DNA of 64,000 nucleotides from Aeromonas bestiarum (GCF_000819745.1 NZ_CDDA01000015.1:124001-188000), one strand, 5' to 3'; shown: positions 36,816 to 45,785, counted from the stretch's first letter. Notes: generated by a model from the sequence alone, not told the origin. A program made the numbers and translations.

Positions 36816-37433
36816 TTATAAATTGTGCTCTTTTTTATACAGGAATGGCAAAGTGACGGCAAAGGTAATTGAATCATCTCCAAAAACTTTTTTACCGTTG
36901 TAGCTAGCGACATAGCGTTTTAGAAACATATATGCTTCTTCATTATATGGGTCACTATCATCCTGCTTGTGAGTTTTTAATAAATCCTCTGCGTACTCAA
37001 CAGCGTCAAAAGTGTTTCTTTTACCGGTGGTTATTGATAAAAGATAGCCGTTTATAATTTTATCCATGTAGTAATTAAGTTTGTTTATGACTGCTATTGT
37101 TTTTGCTTCACCTAACTTAGAGTTAACGGTTTTTAACTCACTCTCTTTTTCTTTTATCAAAAAGCTAAGTTTAGATTCTTGAACGTTCAGCGAAGCAATC
37201 GATTTTTGATGCTCGATAATTTTACCGTTTAAGCCTTTTATTTGGTTGGTTAATTCATTTTTTGTAGAGACAAGAGATTGGTTTTCAATTTTTGCTTGTT
37301 GTAACTCTTTTTCTTTCTCAAATACAGGGTGAATAGTGCTGAAATATGCCCATACACCAAAGCCTAAACTTAGGATCGTTGATATTTTAACCATGTGTTC
37401 CAGAAAACCATCGTCCTGCTTATACAGTTTCAC
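36816..37433 (-). CDS. Unknown membrane-anchored coiled-coil protein, first of pair
   Basis: 205 residues from a GTG start preceded by a strong GGAGG. Not recognised. A short charged N-terminus leads to one hydrophobic helix (about residues 14-34), then a long coiled coil (about 38-112: KEKELQQAKIENQSL..., KLSFLIKEKESEL...), then a compact C-terminal domain (about 115-205). It is AT-rich like its partner at 36144. The shared plan, one anchor plus coiled coil plus small domain, suggests two interacting parts of one membrane complex, but no function can be assigned. Confidence 0.75.
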   Translation of the reverse strand: MKLYKQDDGFLEHMVKISTILSLGFGVWAYFSTIHPVFEKEKELQQAKIENQSLVSTKNELTNQIKGLNGKIIEHQKSIASLNVQESKLSFLIKEKESELKTVNSKLGEAKTIAVINKLNYYMDKIINGYLLSITTGKRNTFDAVEYAEDLLKTHKQDDSDPYNEEAYMFLKRYVASYNGKKVFGDDSITFAVTLPFLYKKEHNL

Positions 37434-37935
37434 TGACTCCCTCCATATTTGTAATTGTCAGGTTAAAAAATTATTTATCTGGCTAGAGAATTTATTTTTC
37501 CATCCTCACTCATTTCCTAAGTGTCAGAGTCCACTTTTGCTTTTTTTTAATCAATTCTATTAATTTCCTATCTGCATGGTAACGCACTTCAACGAAGCGT
37601 TGCCAAGTGGCACATATTAACCGGAGGGATAGAAAACTGAAGGGGTAGGGGCCTAAAACCTGCTCTGGCTCAACAAATCAGTCATTAAACGACCTATTTT
37701 TGTTCGGTTTTACTTGGTGATGGCTTGCTGGCTTGATAGAAAAATCAAGCCACTTGCCGCAGCTCCAAGCTGCTTTTGCGTACTGCGCATCCCATTTTTA
37801 GCCCTTGGCATCGCTTGTCTCCCCGGATGTTGTCCCTCCGCTTGTCTGGTTTATGGTGCCCGATCCGTGCTCCAAACCCCTTTGAATGACTCTGTTACGC
37901 GGTTGGGGCAGGGGCCTGTCAGCCGGTGTCGAGCT

Positions 37936-37986
37936 CGTCACTTTTGTCGTGTCGATCACAGTTCGGCGAAGCTGTCGTCATCGTCA
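37936..37986. promoter_or_regulatory. Cluster of CGTCA-type half-sites, possible FhlA sites for hydN-fdhF
   Basis: CGTCAC at 37936-37941 and CGTCA at 37976-37980 and 37982-37986, with TGTCG in between (37945-37954). These are the same half-sites as in the palindrome upstream of hycB, but without its perfect symmetry. The cluster lies about 85-135 bp before the candidate sigma-54 promoter. Confidence 0.35.
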
Positions 37987-38070
37987 TCGGCTTGAAAGTC
38001 GTCGTCTATGTTTCTTATTACCCCTTTATTTTCAGCTAGTTGCGAACTTTATTTGGCCCATCCCCGCTTT

Positions 38071-38085
38071 TGGTCTGATAAATGC
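38071..38085 (+). promoter_or_regulatory. Weak sigma-54-like promoter upstream of hydN
   Basis: TGGTCTGATAAATGC keeps the invariant GG-N10-GC spacing and the T before GC, but it matches poorly in the -24 CAC. A better -24 box (TGGCCC at 38054) has its GC one base too close. I list this one because the spacing is right. Confidence 0.35.
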
Positions 38086-38202
38086 TTTGTGGGTGAGCCG
38101 GCTGCGTCGTCGATGTGAGAGTGTGCGCCCCTGAGGCGATGACACTTGGGCACGCCGGACGATGCCAGTACGGCAGTAACGAAACATTTAGGATCCCTCT
38201 CT

Positions 38203-38817
38203 ATGAACAGCTTCGTGATTGCAGATCCCAGTCTTTGTATTGGGTGTCGTACCTGTGAGGTGGCCTGCGCCGTGTCACACCAGTCAACGTCCTGCGCGGG
38301 TACCGTTGAGCGGGAGGGCGGCCTGCGTCTTGCCATCGAGGATGGACATCTGGTCTCCAAGGACAGCTATTTCCAGCCGCGCCTCAAGGTGATCGTCGGC
38401 AGCAAGGTGACCACGCCTGTGCTCTGCCGCCAGTGTGAAGACAAGCCGTGTGCCCTGGCCTGCCCCAACAATGCCATTGTCAGCGAGGATGGTTGCGTCA
38501 AGGTGCTGCAGGCGCGCTGCATCGGCTGCAAATCCTGCGTGGTGGCCTGTCCTTACGGTGCCATGGCGGTGGTGGTGAAAGAGGTGGCGCCCGCTGCCGA
38601 TGCGCTGTTCAAGCGCCCGCAGACCAAGGCGCAAGCCTTGAAGTGCGATCTCTGCCGTCACCGTGAAGCGGGCCCGGCCTGTGTCGAGGTGTGCCCGACC
38701 CAGGCGCTGCGCTTGGTGACCCCGGAGTCGCTGGGCGAACTGAACCGCCAGAAGCAGTTGGCCAGTGCCGAGGCGATGGCGGCCTGCCAGCGCCAGCCGG
38801 TCTTGGCACAGGGGTAA
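38203..38817 (+). CDS. hydN: HydN/HycB-like four-cluster ferredoxin
   Basis: 204 residues. Four cysteine sets are visible: CIGCRTCEVACAVSH (residue 12 onward), CRQCEDKPCALACP, CIGCKSCVVACP and CDLCRHREAGPACVEVCP. The family is HycB/HydN/HyfA. The position just before fdhF, on the same strand, matches E. coli hydN-fdhF, hence the symbol, but a second HycB would have the same sequence pattern. It probably passes electrons from FdhF. I chose the internal ATG at 38203 since the 19 codons upstream have no family features. Confidence 0.85.
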   Translation: MNSFVIADPSLCIGCRTCEVACAVSHQSTSCAGTVEREGGLRLAIEDGHLVSKDSYFQPRLKVIVGSKVTTPVLCRQCEDKPCALACPNNAIVSEDGCVKVLQARCIGCKSCVVACPYGAMAVVVKEVAPAADALFKRPQTKAQALKCDLCRHREAGPACVEVCPTQALRLVTPESLGELNRQKQLASAEAMAACQRQPVLAQG

Positions 38818-38902
38818 TGCATTGGATGGCGTGCGCAGGCCCTTGCTGGCCGCCGCTTGCGCCTCTGTGCGCTCTACCCCTGGCAAGCCATTTTCGTTGA
38901 AG

Positions 38903-38936
38903 GCCTTTTATCGTTAACAGCCTTTTACCGTTAACA
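38903..38936 (+). repeat. Tandem 17-bp direct repeat before fdhF
   Basis: GCCTTTTATCGTTAACA (38903-38919) is followed immediately by GCCTTTTACCGTTAACA (38920-38936), one mismatch apart. The repeat lies 16 bp before the fdhF start, inside the likely hydN-fdhF transcript. Confidence 0.75.
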
Positions 38937-38952
38937 AACAAGAGTGTGAGTC

Positions 38953-41097
38953 ATGAAAAAAGTCATTACCGTCTGCCCCTATTGCGGCACCGGTTGCAAG
39001 ATCAACCTGCTGGTTGAAAACGACAAGGTGGTGGGTGCCGAGGGCGCCAACGGCCGGACCAACGAGGGGCAGCTCTGCCTCAAGGGTTATTACGGTTGGG
39101 ATTTCTTGAACGACACCAACCTGCTGACCCCCCGTCTCAAGAGCCCTATGATCCGCCGCGAGCGCGGTGGCAAGCTCGAATCCGTCTCCTGGGACGAAGC
39201 CATCGACTTTGCCAGCAGCCGTCTGTCCGCCATCAAGGCGAAATATGGCCCGGACGCCATCATGACCACAGGCTCGGCCCGTGGCCCTGGCAACGAAGCC
39301 AACTATGTGATGCAAAAATTTGCCCGCGCCGTGCTGGGGACGAACAACGTCGACCACTGCGCGAGGGTGTGACACGCACCCTCAGTCTCCGGTCTGGAGA
39401 CAACTGTAGGCAATGGCGCCATGAGCAACGCCATTCCCGAAATTCAAGAGACCAAGTGCCTGCTGGTGTTTGGTTACAACGCTGCTGACTCTCACCCCAT
39501 AGTCGCCCGCCATATCCTCAAGGCGAAGGCAAACGGGGCCAAGGTAATTGTGTGTGATCCCCGCATGGTGGAGACCGCCCGCATCGCCGATCAGTGGCTG
39601 CCGCTCAAAAACGGTTCCAACATGGCGCTGGTCAACGCCTTCGGCAACGTGCTGATCGCCGAGAACCTCTATGACAAGGCGTTCGTCGCCAACTACACCG
39701 AGGGGTTTGAGACCTACAAGGCGCTGGTAGCCAGGTACACCCCGGAATACGTGGAGGGGATCACCGGCCTCAAGGCCGCCGATATCCGCGCCGCCATTCG
39801 CACCTATGCGGCCTCGCCTGCCTCCATGATCCTGTGGGGCATGGGGGTGACCCAGTACGGTCAGGCAGTGGATGTGGTCAAGGGGCTGGCCGGGATTGCG
39901 CTGCTGACCGGCAACTTCGGTCGCCGTGGCACCGGTTGCGGTCCGGTGCGCGGGCAGAACAACGTGCAGGGCACCTGTGACATGGGGATGCTGCCGCACC
40001 AGTTCCCGGGTTATCAGTCGGTGAGCGATCCCGAGATCAGTGCCAAGTTTGCCAAGGCGTGGGGCGTACCGGCGCTCTCCCAAAAGCCCGGCTACCGGCT
40101 GACGGAGCTTGGCCACAAGGTGGAGGAGGGCAAGTGCAAGGCCTTCTACATCTTCGGCGAAGATCCGGCCCAGACCGAGGCCGACCTGGCCCAGTTCAGG
40201 CGCACCCTGGGCGGCATGGATCTGGTGATCGTGCAGGACATCTTCATGACCCAGACCGCCGAGATGGCGGATGTGATCCTGCCCGCCACCAGTTGGGGCG
40301 AGCACGAGGGGGTTTACAGCTCGGCGGATCGCGGCTTCCAGCGCTTCTACAAGGCGGTGACGCCACCCGAGAACGTGAAGCCGGACTGGGCAATCTTTTC
40401 GCTGATGGCCACCGCCATGGGGTATCCCATGGAGTACCACAACACCCAGGAGATCTGGGACGAGATGCGCGCCCTTTGCCCGCTCTATACCGGGGTCAGC
40501 TACGACAAGATAGCGGATCTCAAGAGCGTGCAGTGGCCTTGCCCGACCGAGGATCACCCGGGCACCAGCACCCTGTTCGAGGGGAATGTGTTCACCACCC
40601 CGAGCGGCAAGGGTCAGCTGATAGCCTCCGAGTGGCGTGCGCCGCTGGAGCAGCCTTGTGCTGAGTATCCGCTGGTGCTCTCCACAGTGCGGGAGGTAGG
40701 GCACTACTCCTGCCGCTCCATGACAGGCAACTGCTCGGCGCTGCAGACCCTGGCCGATGAGCCCGGCTATGTGCAGATCCACCCGAGCGATGCGCAAAAG
40801 CTTGGGGTGAAGGATCAGGCGCTGGTGTGGATCTCGTCGCGACGCGGCAAGGTGATCACCCGGGCCAACTACAACGAGCGGGTCAACGCCGGTGTGGTCT
40901 ACATGACCTACCAGTGGTGGATCGGGGCGTGCAACGAGCTGACCATAGAGCACCTTGATCCCGTCTCCTACACCCCCGAGTACAAGTACTGCGCGGTGAA
41001 GATTGAGCGTATTGAGGATCAGCCCGAGGCGGAAGTGTACGTCCAGACTGAATACAGCGCGCTCAAAGCGAAATTGCGCAGCGCCGCCAAGGGGTAA
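38953..41097 (+). CDS. fdhF: Formate dehydrogenase H, selenoprotein with in-frame TGA
   Basis: 714 residues with selenocysteine at position 140 (TGA at 39370-39372), the same residue number as in E. coli FdhF. It oxidises formate to CO2 at a molybdenum bis-MGD site and passes electrons to HycB. The N-terminal [4Fe-4S] set is CPYCGTGCK (residue 8 onward) and GQLCLKG. The residues around the TGA read ARV-U-HAPSVSG, which matches the family. MGD-binding and molybdopterin domains follow (GYNAADSHP, GPVRGQNNVQG, NCSALQTL). Standard gene calling would split it into 38953-39372 and an ORF at 39421. SelA, SelB and selC are present in the window. Confidence 0.97.
39370..39407 (+). promoter_or_regulatory. 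SECIS element and selenocysteine codon of fdhF
   Basis: The TGA is followed by a hairpin with arms GTCTCC (39385-39390) and GGAGAC (39396-39401) and a GGTCT loop. The loop motif and its distance of 21 nt from the T of TGA are the same as in the E. coli fdhF SECIS. It should bind the C-terminal domain of SelB. Confidence 0.93.
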
Positions 41098-41114
41098 TCG
41101 TCGTTAAATAAAGT

Positions 41115-41160
41115 GGATCCAGGCTCTGTTCACAGGGCCCGGATCCCCTCATCCTTTTTT
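41115..41160 (+). terminator. Probable terminator after fdhF
   Basis: An interrupted hairpin using GGATCC...CTCTGT and ACAGGG...GGATCC arms, followed about 10 nt later by TTTTTT. Confidence 0.5.
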
Positions 41161-41179
41161 CAGCTGGCAGGTGTCCTTC

Positions 41180-41578
41180 ATGAAAAATGAATTAACTCTC
41201 TCATTCGGGATCTTTTATGTTTCCGCTTATTTTCTGGCGATGTTATTGGGGCTGGTCTGCTTCTGGTGGCACGATGAGCTGATATTTCTGCTGGGGTTCG
41301 GTTTCTTCGGCTGTTTTATCGCCGCGCGCATCGCCATGGGCGCCGTGCTGGCGGCGCTGAGCGTTCAGGCGGCCTGGCTGATAGCCTTTCTCTCCACCAC
41401 CCTGATCAATGGCCTGCTGACGGGCTTGCTGGCGCTGGTGATCCTGCTCACCCATCAGGCGGTGTCTGCAGAAATAGCCGACAATATCAGTGGGTTATTG
41501 ATTGCATTTCAGCTGCTGTCGGCCGGCTTTATCCTGGGTGGCCTCAAGCTCTACAACTACCAGCTCATCTCCTCCTGA
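41180..41578 (+). CDS. Small four-helix membrane protein, unknown
   Basis: 132 residues, not recognised. Hydrophobic segments at about residues 9-27, 33-55, 62-90 and 100-122 suggest a four-helix inner-membrane protein with short loops. I chose the ATG at 41180, which has AGG 8 bp upstream; a GTG three codons earlier is possible. It lies between fdhF and fhlA on the same strand, which hints at a link with formate metabolism. It is too short for a FocA-type formate channel and shows no known motif. Confidence 0.7.
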   Translation: MKNELTLSFGIFYVSAYFLAMLLGLVCFWWHDELIFLLGFGFFGCFIAARIAMGAVLAALSVQAAWLIAFLSTTLINGLLTGLLALVILLTHQAVSAEIADNISGLLIAFQLLSAGFILGGLKLYNYQLISS

Positions 41579-41941
41579 CGAGGCGCAGCCATGGGCAAGC
41601 GGCGGCTATCCAGTCAACCCATCAAACGACGCCATGCGGCGACGAGGGCCGACAGGAATTGGCGGAGCACGGCAATATATGTGAGCCAATGTGAGCATAT
41701 TTGGTAGTGATGGCGGGATATTGGCGCTGGCCTGTCTGGTTGTAATGGGGATAGGGCTACCTTATTATGCGACAGGCAGTGAGAAGCTATTTCAAGGCAT
41801 GTTAGTTTTTATAATTAAGCGTTAAGTTTTTAAAAATTAATTATAACATCTGACGGATCTGGCTGACCTGTTGTTTACCGTCGTTGCTGACCGCAATGTG
41901 CCCGCAATCTTTTGCCCATATAGATGTAACGTGAGGCCAGA
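41579..41941. other. Intergenic region upstream of fhlA
   Basis: About 360 bp, GC-rich at the left and AT-rich from about 41780 to 41860. It contains two close copies of ATGTGAGC (about 41679 and 41690). I see no gene and no promoter clear enough to name. Confidence 0.55.
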
Positions 41942-44056
41942 ATGCTGAATGTGAGTGCCATTCCGTTAACCGACATCTCACCCATCTGGGATGACGGCTT
42001 TCTCTCTCTCTCCAAGAACCTGCTCTCCGCCGTCACCCTGGATGATTTCATCAAGAAGCTGAACCGGATAGACGCCTGCTTCGCCGGGGTGACCCGGGTC
42101 AACCTGATCCTCAATCTGGGGGCGGGGGAGGAGGCCCTCTTCTACTTCATGGGGGAGAAGGGCCCCAAGCACCTGGTCTGCGCCAAGGCAGATCTCCATT
42201 TCTCCAGGGAGCAGGCCATAGTGCTGCCCGCGGCCCGCTTTCACAACCGCTGCGAGTTACTGGCGGCGGCCGGGGTGTATGAGGGGTTGCACTCTTACTG
42301 CCAGTTGCCCATCACCACGGCCCGCAGCCACCTGGGCGGGGTGGAGTTCATCAGCCCGGCGGCCAATGCCTTCCCGATGGAAACCCTGGCCAAGCTGACC
42401 CAGCTGGCGGCCATCGTCGCCATTGCGCTCGAAAACGTGCTCGACAAGGAGCGCACCCTGGAGCAGGCCAACTCCCTGCGTCTGGAGCGCGACAGCTGCA
42501 AGATCCTGGTGGATGTCACCAATGCGGTGATCAAACTGGTGCGCATCGCCGAGCTGCCGAGGAGCCTCTTCTCCATACTGCAGCACCACTTCTCCATCAG
42601 CAGCCTCTGCCTGGCGGAATACAACGCCACCTCCGACAGCTTCAAGAGCTATCTGGTCAATCAGCAGCAGAGCGATCAGCCCGGCATCATCAACCACTCC
42701 TGTTTCGAGAAGAACTGTCTGCAGGGGGCGCTCGGCCACAGCGAGCCCTTCTTCATCTATCGGGAGCAGGGCCACGGCTGCGATTCGAGCTGCCGCTTCA
42801 GCTCCCAGATACTGCCGGCCGATGCGGACAGCTCCTGTATACTGCCGCTGCGCTATCGGGGCAATCTGCTGGGGGTCTTGATCCTCTCCCACCCGGATGC
42901 CGATTTCTTTGCCGACATCGATATCTCATTGCTGGAGCAGGTGGCGGCCCGCACCGCCATTGCCATGAACAACGTGCAGGCGCAGCAGGAGATCTCCAAC
43001 ACCACGGGGGCCCGCGAGAAGACGATCCGGGTGGCGGAGCTCGAGCCCAACGCCGATTTTTCCAGCATCATCTATCAAAGCGCCGTCATGGAGAGTGTGC
43101 TGGAGAAGGTGAAGCTGGTGGCCCAGAGCGACTGCTCAGTGCTGATCCTGGGGGAGACCGGCACCGGCAAGGAGCTGATCGCCCAGGCCATCCATCGGCT
43201 GAGCGATCGCCGCGAACAGGAGATGGTGAAGGTAAACTGCGCCGCCATTCCCACCGGCCTCATCGAGAGCGATCTGTTCGGCCACGAGAAGGGGGCCTTT
43301 ACCGGTGCCCTGGCCCAGCGCATCGGTCGCTTCGAGCGGGCGCACAAGGGCACATTGTTTCTGGACGAGGTGGGGGACATGCCGCTGGACTTGCAGCCCA
43401 AGCTGTTGCGGGTATTGCAGGAACACGAGCTGGAGCGGGTCGGCAACAGCAACCCCATCGCCATCGACGTGCGGCTGGTGGCGGCCACCAACTGCGATCT
43501 GCTCTCCATGGTCAAGAACAAGCGCTTCAGAAGCGATCTCTACTACCGGCTCAACGTCTTTCCCATCGAGTTGCCCCCCCTGCGCGAGCGGCGCGAAGAC
43601 ATACCGCTCTTGGTCAACTTCTTCATCAAGAAGATCGCCAAGCGGATGCGGCGCAACATCACCTCGATCCCGGCCGATGCCATGAAGATGCTGGTGTCGC
43701 TCCCCTGGTACGGCAATATCCGCGAGCTGGAAAACATCATAGAGCGCGCCGTGGTGATGACCCGGGGCCATGTGCTCAACCTCTCGCCGGACGAGCTGAT
43801 GCCGCTCAAGGGCTATCACAAGATAGAGACCCTGGTCTATGACGAGCCCGAGCAGGCCTTGTTCAAGGGCGGCAGCGGCCAGAGCGAGGGGGTGGAGGAC
43901 GAGCGCCAGACCATCATAGACACCTTGCGCGAATGCAACGGCATAGTCGCGGGGGAGCGGGGCGCCGCCAACCGGCTCGGCATGAAACGCACCACCCTGC
44001 TGTCGAAGATGAAGCGGCTCGGTATCTCGGCGAAAGCCCCCCAGACCCTCAACTAA
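41942..44056 (+). CDS. fhlA: Formate-responsive sigma-54 activator FhlA
   Basis: 704 residues (E. coli 692). It activates sigma-54 promoters of formate hydrogenlyase genes when formate is bound. Two GAF-type sensory regions occupy about residues 1-370. The AAA+ domain follows, with Walker A GETGTGKE (about residue 404), the sigma-54-contact loop GAFTGA, and Walker B LFLDEVGD. A Fis-type helix-turn-helix is at the C-terminus (AANRLGMKRTTLLSKMKRLG). Likely targets here are the hyc promoter at 33073 and possibly the hydN promoter. The fdhD gene starts 10 bp downstream. Confidence 0.96.
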   Translation: MLNVSAIPLTDISPIWDDGFLSLSKNLLSAVTLDDFIKKLNRIDACFAGVTRVNLILNLGAGEEALFYFMGEKGPKHLVCAKADLHFSREQAIVLPAARFHNRCELLAAAGVYEGLHSYCQLPITTARSHLGGVEFISPAANAFPMETLAKLTQLAAIVAIALENVLDKERTLEQANSLRLERDSCKILVDVTNAVIKLVRIAELPRSLFSILQHHFSISSLCLAEYNATSDSFKSYLVNQQQSDQPGIINHSCFEKNCLQGALGHSEPFFIYREQGHGCDSSCRFSSQILPADADSSCILPLRYRGNLLGVLILSHPDADFFADIDISLLEQVAARTAIAMNNVQAQQEISNTTGAREKTIRVAELEPNADFSSIIYQSAVMESVLEKVKLVAQSDCSVLILGETGTGKELIAQAIHRLSDRREQEMVKVNCAAIPTGLIESDLFGHEKGAFTGALAQRIGRFERAHKGTLFLDEVGDMPLDLQPKLLRVLQEHELERVGNSNPIAIDVRLVAATNCDLLSMVKNKRFRSDLYYRLNVFPIELPPLRERREDIPLLVNFFIKKIAKRMRRNITSIPADAMKMLVSLPWYGNIRELENIIERAVVMTRGHVLNLSPDELMPLKGYHKIETLVYDEPEQALFKGGSGQSEGVEDERQTIIDTLRECNGIVAGERGAANRLGMKRTTLLSKMKRLGISAKAPQTLN

Positions 44057-44066
44057 GGGCTCCAAG

Positions 44067-44891
44067 ATGTTGCTCGAACTCGATAGCGATACGCCGCAGG
44101 CGCTTAGCGCCCACCGGGAGGTGGTCCATTACCAGCGCGACGGCGTCACCACGGACAGCGCCATGCAGCTGCCCTGCGAAACCCCGGTGGCGCTGGTCTA
44201 CAACGGCCTGGCCCACAGCGTCATGATGTGTTCGGCCGCCGATCTGGAGGACTTTGCCATCGGCTTTTCACTCTCCGAGGGGATCATCGACAGCCTCCAC
44301 GATATTCACGATATCGAGCAGGTCGATGGCTGCCAGGGGATTGAGCTGCATATCACCCTGGCCAATCGCTGCGTCTATCGCCTGAAAGAGAAGCGGCGTA
44401 CCCTGGCGGGGCGCACTGGGTGCGGCATCTGTGGCAGCGAGAGCCTGGAGCAGGTGGTGCGCACCCTGGCGCGGCTGCCGGACAGCCAGCGCTTCAAGGT
44501 GACCCTGATCGACAAGGTGCTGGACGCGCTGCGCCCGCTGCAACTGCTGGGGCAGAGCACGGGGGCCACCCATGCCGCCGTCCATGTGGATGGTGCGGGC
44601 AATATCCTGGCCATTCGCGAGGACGTGGGGCGTCACATAGCGCTCGATAAGCTGGTGGGGCACCTGCAGCGCACCGGCCGGCGCGACGGCGCCATCCTGG
44701 TGACCAGCCGCGCCAGCTTCGAGATGGTGCAAAAGTGTGCCAGCGCCGGTGTGGAGATCCTGCTCGCCATCTCGGCCGCCACCGAGCTCGCGGTCGAGCG
44801 GGCCGAGCAGACCGGGCTCACCCTGGTGGGCTTTTGCCGCCCGGGGCGGGCCGAGATCTACAGCGGTCGTCAGCGCATCGGGTTGGGGTAG
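44067..44891 (+). CDS. fdhD: Formate dehydrogenase sulfurtransferase FdhD
   Basis: 274 residues. It transfers sulfur from IscS to the molybdenum cofactor, a step needed for formate dehydrogenase activity. The cysteine pair C119-x2-C122 (TGCGICGSE) is the functional motif. The N-terminal part shows ETPVALVYNGL and later EDVGRHIALDKLVG, which bind the cofactor. It probably forms an operon with fhlA and serves FdhF. Confidence 0.96.
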   Translation: MLLELDSDTPQALSAHREVVHYQRDGVTTDSAMQLPCETPVALVYNGLAHSVMMCSAADLEDFAIGFSLSEGIIDSLHDIHDIEQVDGCQGIELHITLANRCVYRLKEKRRTLAGRTGCGICGSESLEQVVRTLARLPDSQRFKVTLIDKVLDALRPLQLLGQSTGATHAAVHVDGAGNILAIREDVGRHIALDKLVGHLQRTGRRDGAILVTSRASFEMVQKCASAGVEILLAISAATELAVERAEQTGLTLVGFCRPGRAEIYSGRQRIGLG

Positions 44892-44953
44892 TGCAGCCAT
44901 GGATGCCGGGTTATCCGATCGGTGGTTTGCGAGGGCCGGCAGGCACAAGGCCA

Positions 44954-44983
44954 TTGGCGGACGGGGGGCGGCTCGGGTATAGT
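44954..44983 (+). promoter_or_regulatory. Candidate sigma-70 promoter of recR
   Basis: TTGGCG and TATAGT, 18 bp apart, lie about 100 bp before the recR start in GC-rich DNA. Confidence 0.4.
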
Positions 44984-45087
44984 CCTGCGCCAACAAGATA
45001 GGTTCGGCCGGGCGAAGCGCAACCCGCACCCGCAAGGGTTGCCTGAGGTCGCCGCCCGCCGACACAGCGTCAAAGGATACTTAGCCC

Positions 45088-45690
45088 ATGAAATTCAGCC
45101 CCTTGCTGGATGAGATGATGAAGGCCCTGCAGGTGCTGCCGGGGGTCGGTCCCAAGTCGGCCCAGCGCATGGCGTTCACCCTGCTCGAGCGCGAGCGCAG
45201 CGGCGGTTTGCGCCTGGCCCAGTTGCTCAACCGGGCGCTGACCGAGATAGGCCACTGCAGCCATTGCCGCACCTTCACCGAGAACGATCGCTGCGAGATC
45301 TGCGCCAATCCCAAGCGCGAAGAGAGCGGCCTGCTGTGCGTGGTGGAGAGCCCGGCGGACGTGGCTGCCATCGAGCACACGGGCCAGTTCTCCGGCCGTT
45401 ACTTCGTGCTGATGGGGCACCTGTCCCCCCTCGATGGCATAGGTCCGGAAGAGCTGGGGCTGGAGATCCTGGAGCGGCGCCTGAAGGCCGAGTCCATCAG
45501 CGAGCTGATCCTGGCCACCAACCCCACCATCGAAGGGGATGCCACCGCCTGGTATATCGCCGACATGGCCCGCGCCGCCGGCGTCAAGGTGAGCCGGATT
45601 GCCCACGGCGTGCCGGTGGGGGGCGAGCTGGAGCTGGTGGATGGCACCACGCTTTCTCATTCCTTGATGGGGCGCCAGCCCCTTAATTGA
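45088..45690 (+). CDS. recR: Recombination protein RecR
   Basis: 200 residues. With RecFO it loads RecA at gaps. An N-terminal helix-hairpin-helix region ([16 protein letters not shown]) is followed by a four-cysteine zinc site (CSHCRTF...CEIC, about residues 57-72) and a Toprim domain ([13 protein letters not shown]). RecR usually follows dnaX and ybaB; here fdhD lies directly upstream instead, so the FHL block has been placed at, or has moved, this border. It starts at ATG 45088. Confidence 0.96.
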   Translation: MKFSPLLDEMMKALQVLPGVGPKSAQRMAFTLLERERSGGLRLAQLLNRALTEIGHCSHCRTFTENDRCEICANPKREESGLLCVVESPADVAAIEHTGQFSGRYFVLMGHLSPLDGIGPEELGLEILERRLKAESISELILATNPTIEGDATAWYIADMARAAGVKVSRIAHGVPVGGELELVDGTTLSHSLMGRQPLN

Positions 45691-45762
45691 GCCCGCGTCA
45701 GCCCCTTAATTGAGGCCGCATCAGCCACTGAGCTGAGCCTGCGCCAGGCTTATTGCTTCCCA

Positions 45763-45785
45763 AACCCGCCTCGGCGGGTTTTTGT
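45763..45785 (+). terminator. Terminator after recR
   Basis: AACCCGCC-TC-GGCGGGTT followed by TTTG. Confidence 0.8.

Larger units (their letters stand above)
37434..38202. other. Intergenic region upstream of the hydN-fdhF genes
   Basis: About 770 bp without a convincing gene; the short open frames at 37714 and 37886 have no features. GC content rises again at about 37570, which marks the edge of the AT-rich gene pair. The right half holds a cluster of CGTCA-type motifs and a weak sigma-54-like element, listed separately. Confidence 0.6.

Noticed and set aside
38054-38067. TGGCCC...GC as the sigma-54 promoter of hydN
   Set aside because: The spacing between GG and GC is one base short, which normally abolishes sigma-54 binding.
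39372-39421. fdhF as a pseudogene split by a stop codon
   Set aside because: The stop is TGA at the known selenocysteine position, followed by a SECIS hairpin, and the Sec machinery is encoded nearby.
44892-45087. Possible 4.5S RNA gene before recR
   Set aside because: The conserved SRP hairpin core (GTCAGGTCCGGAAGGAAGCAGC-type) is not present.
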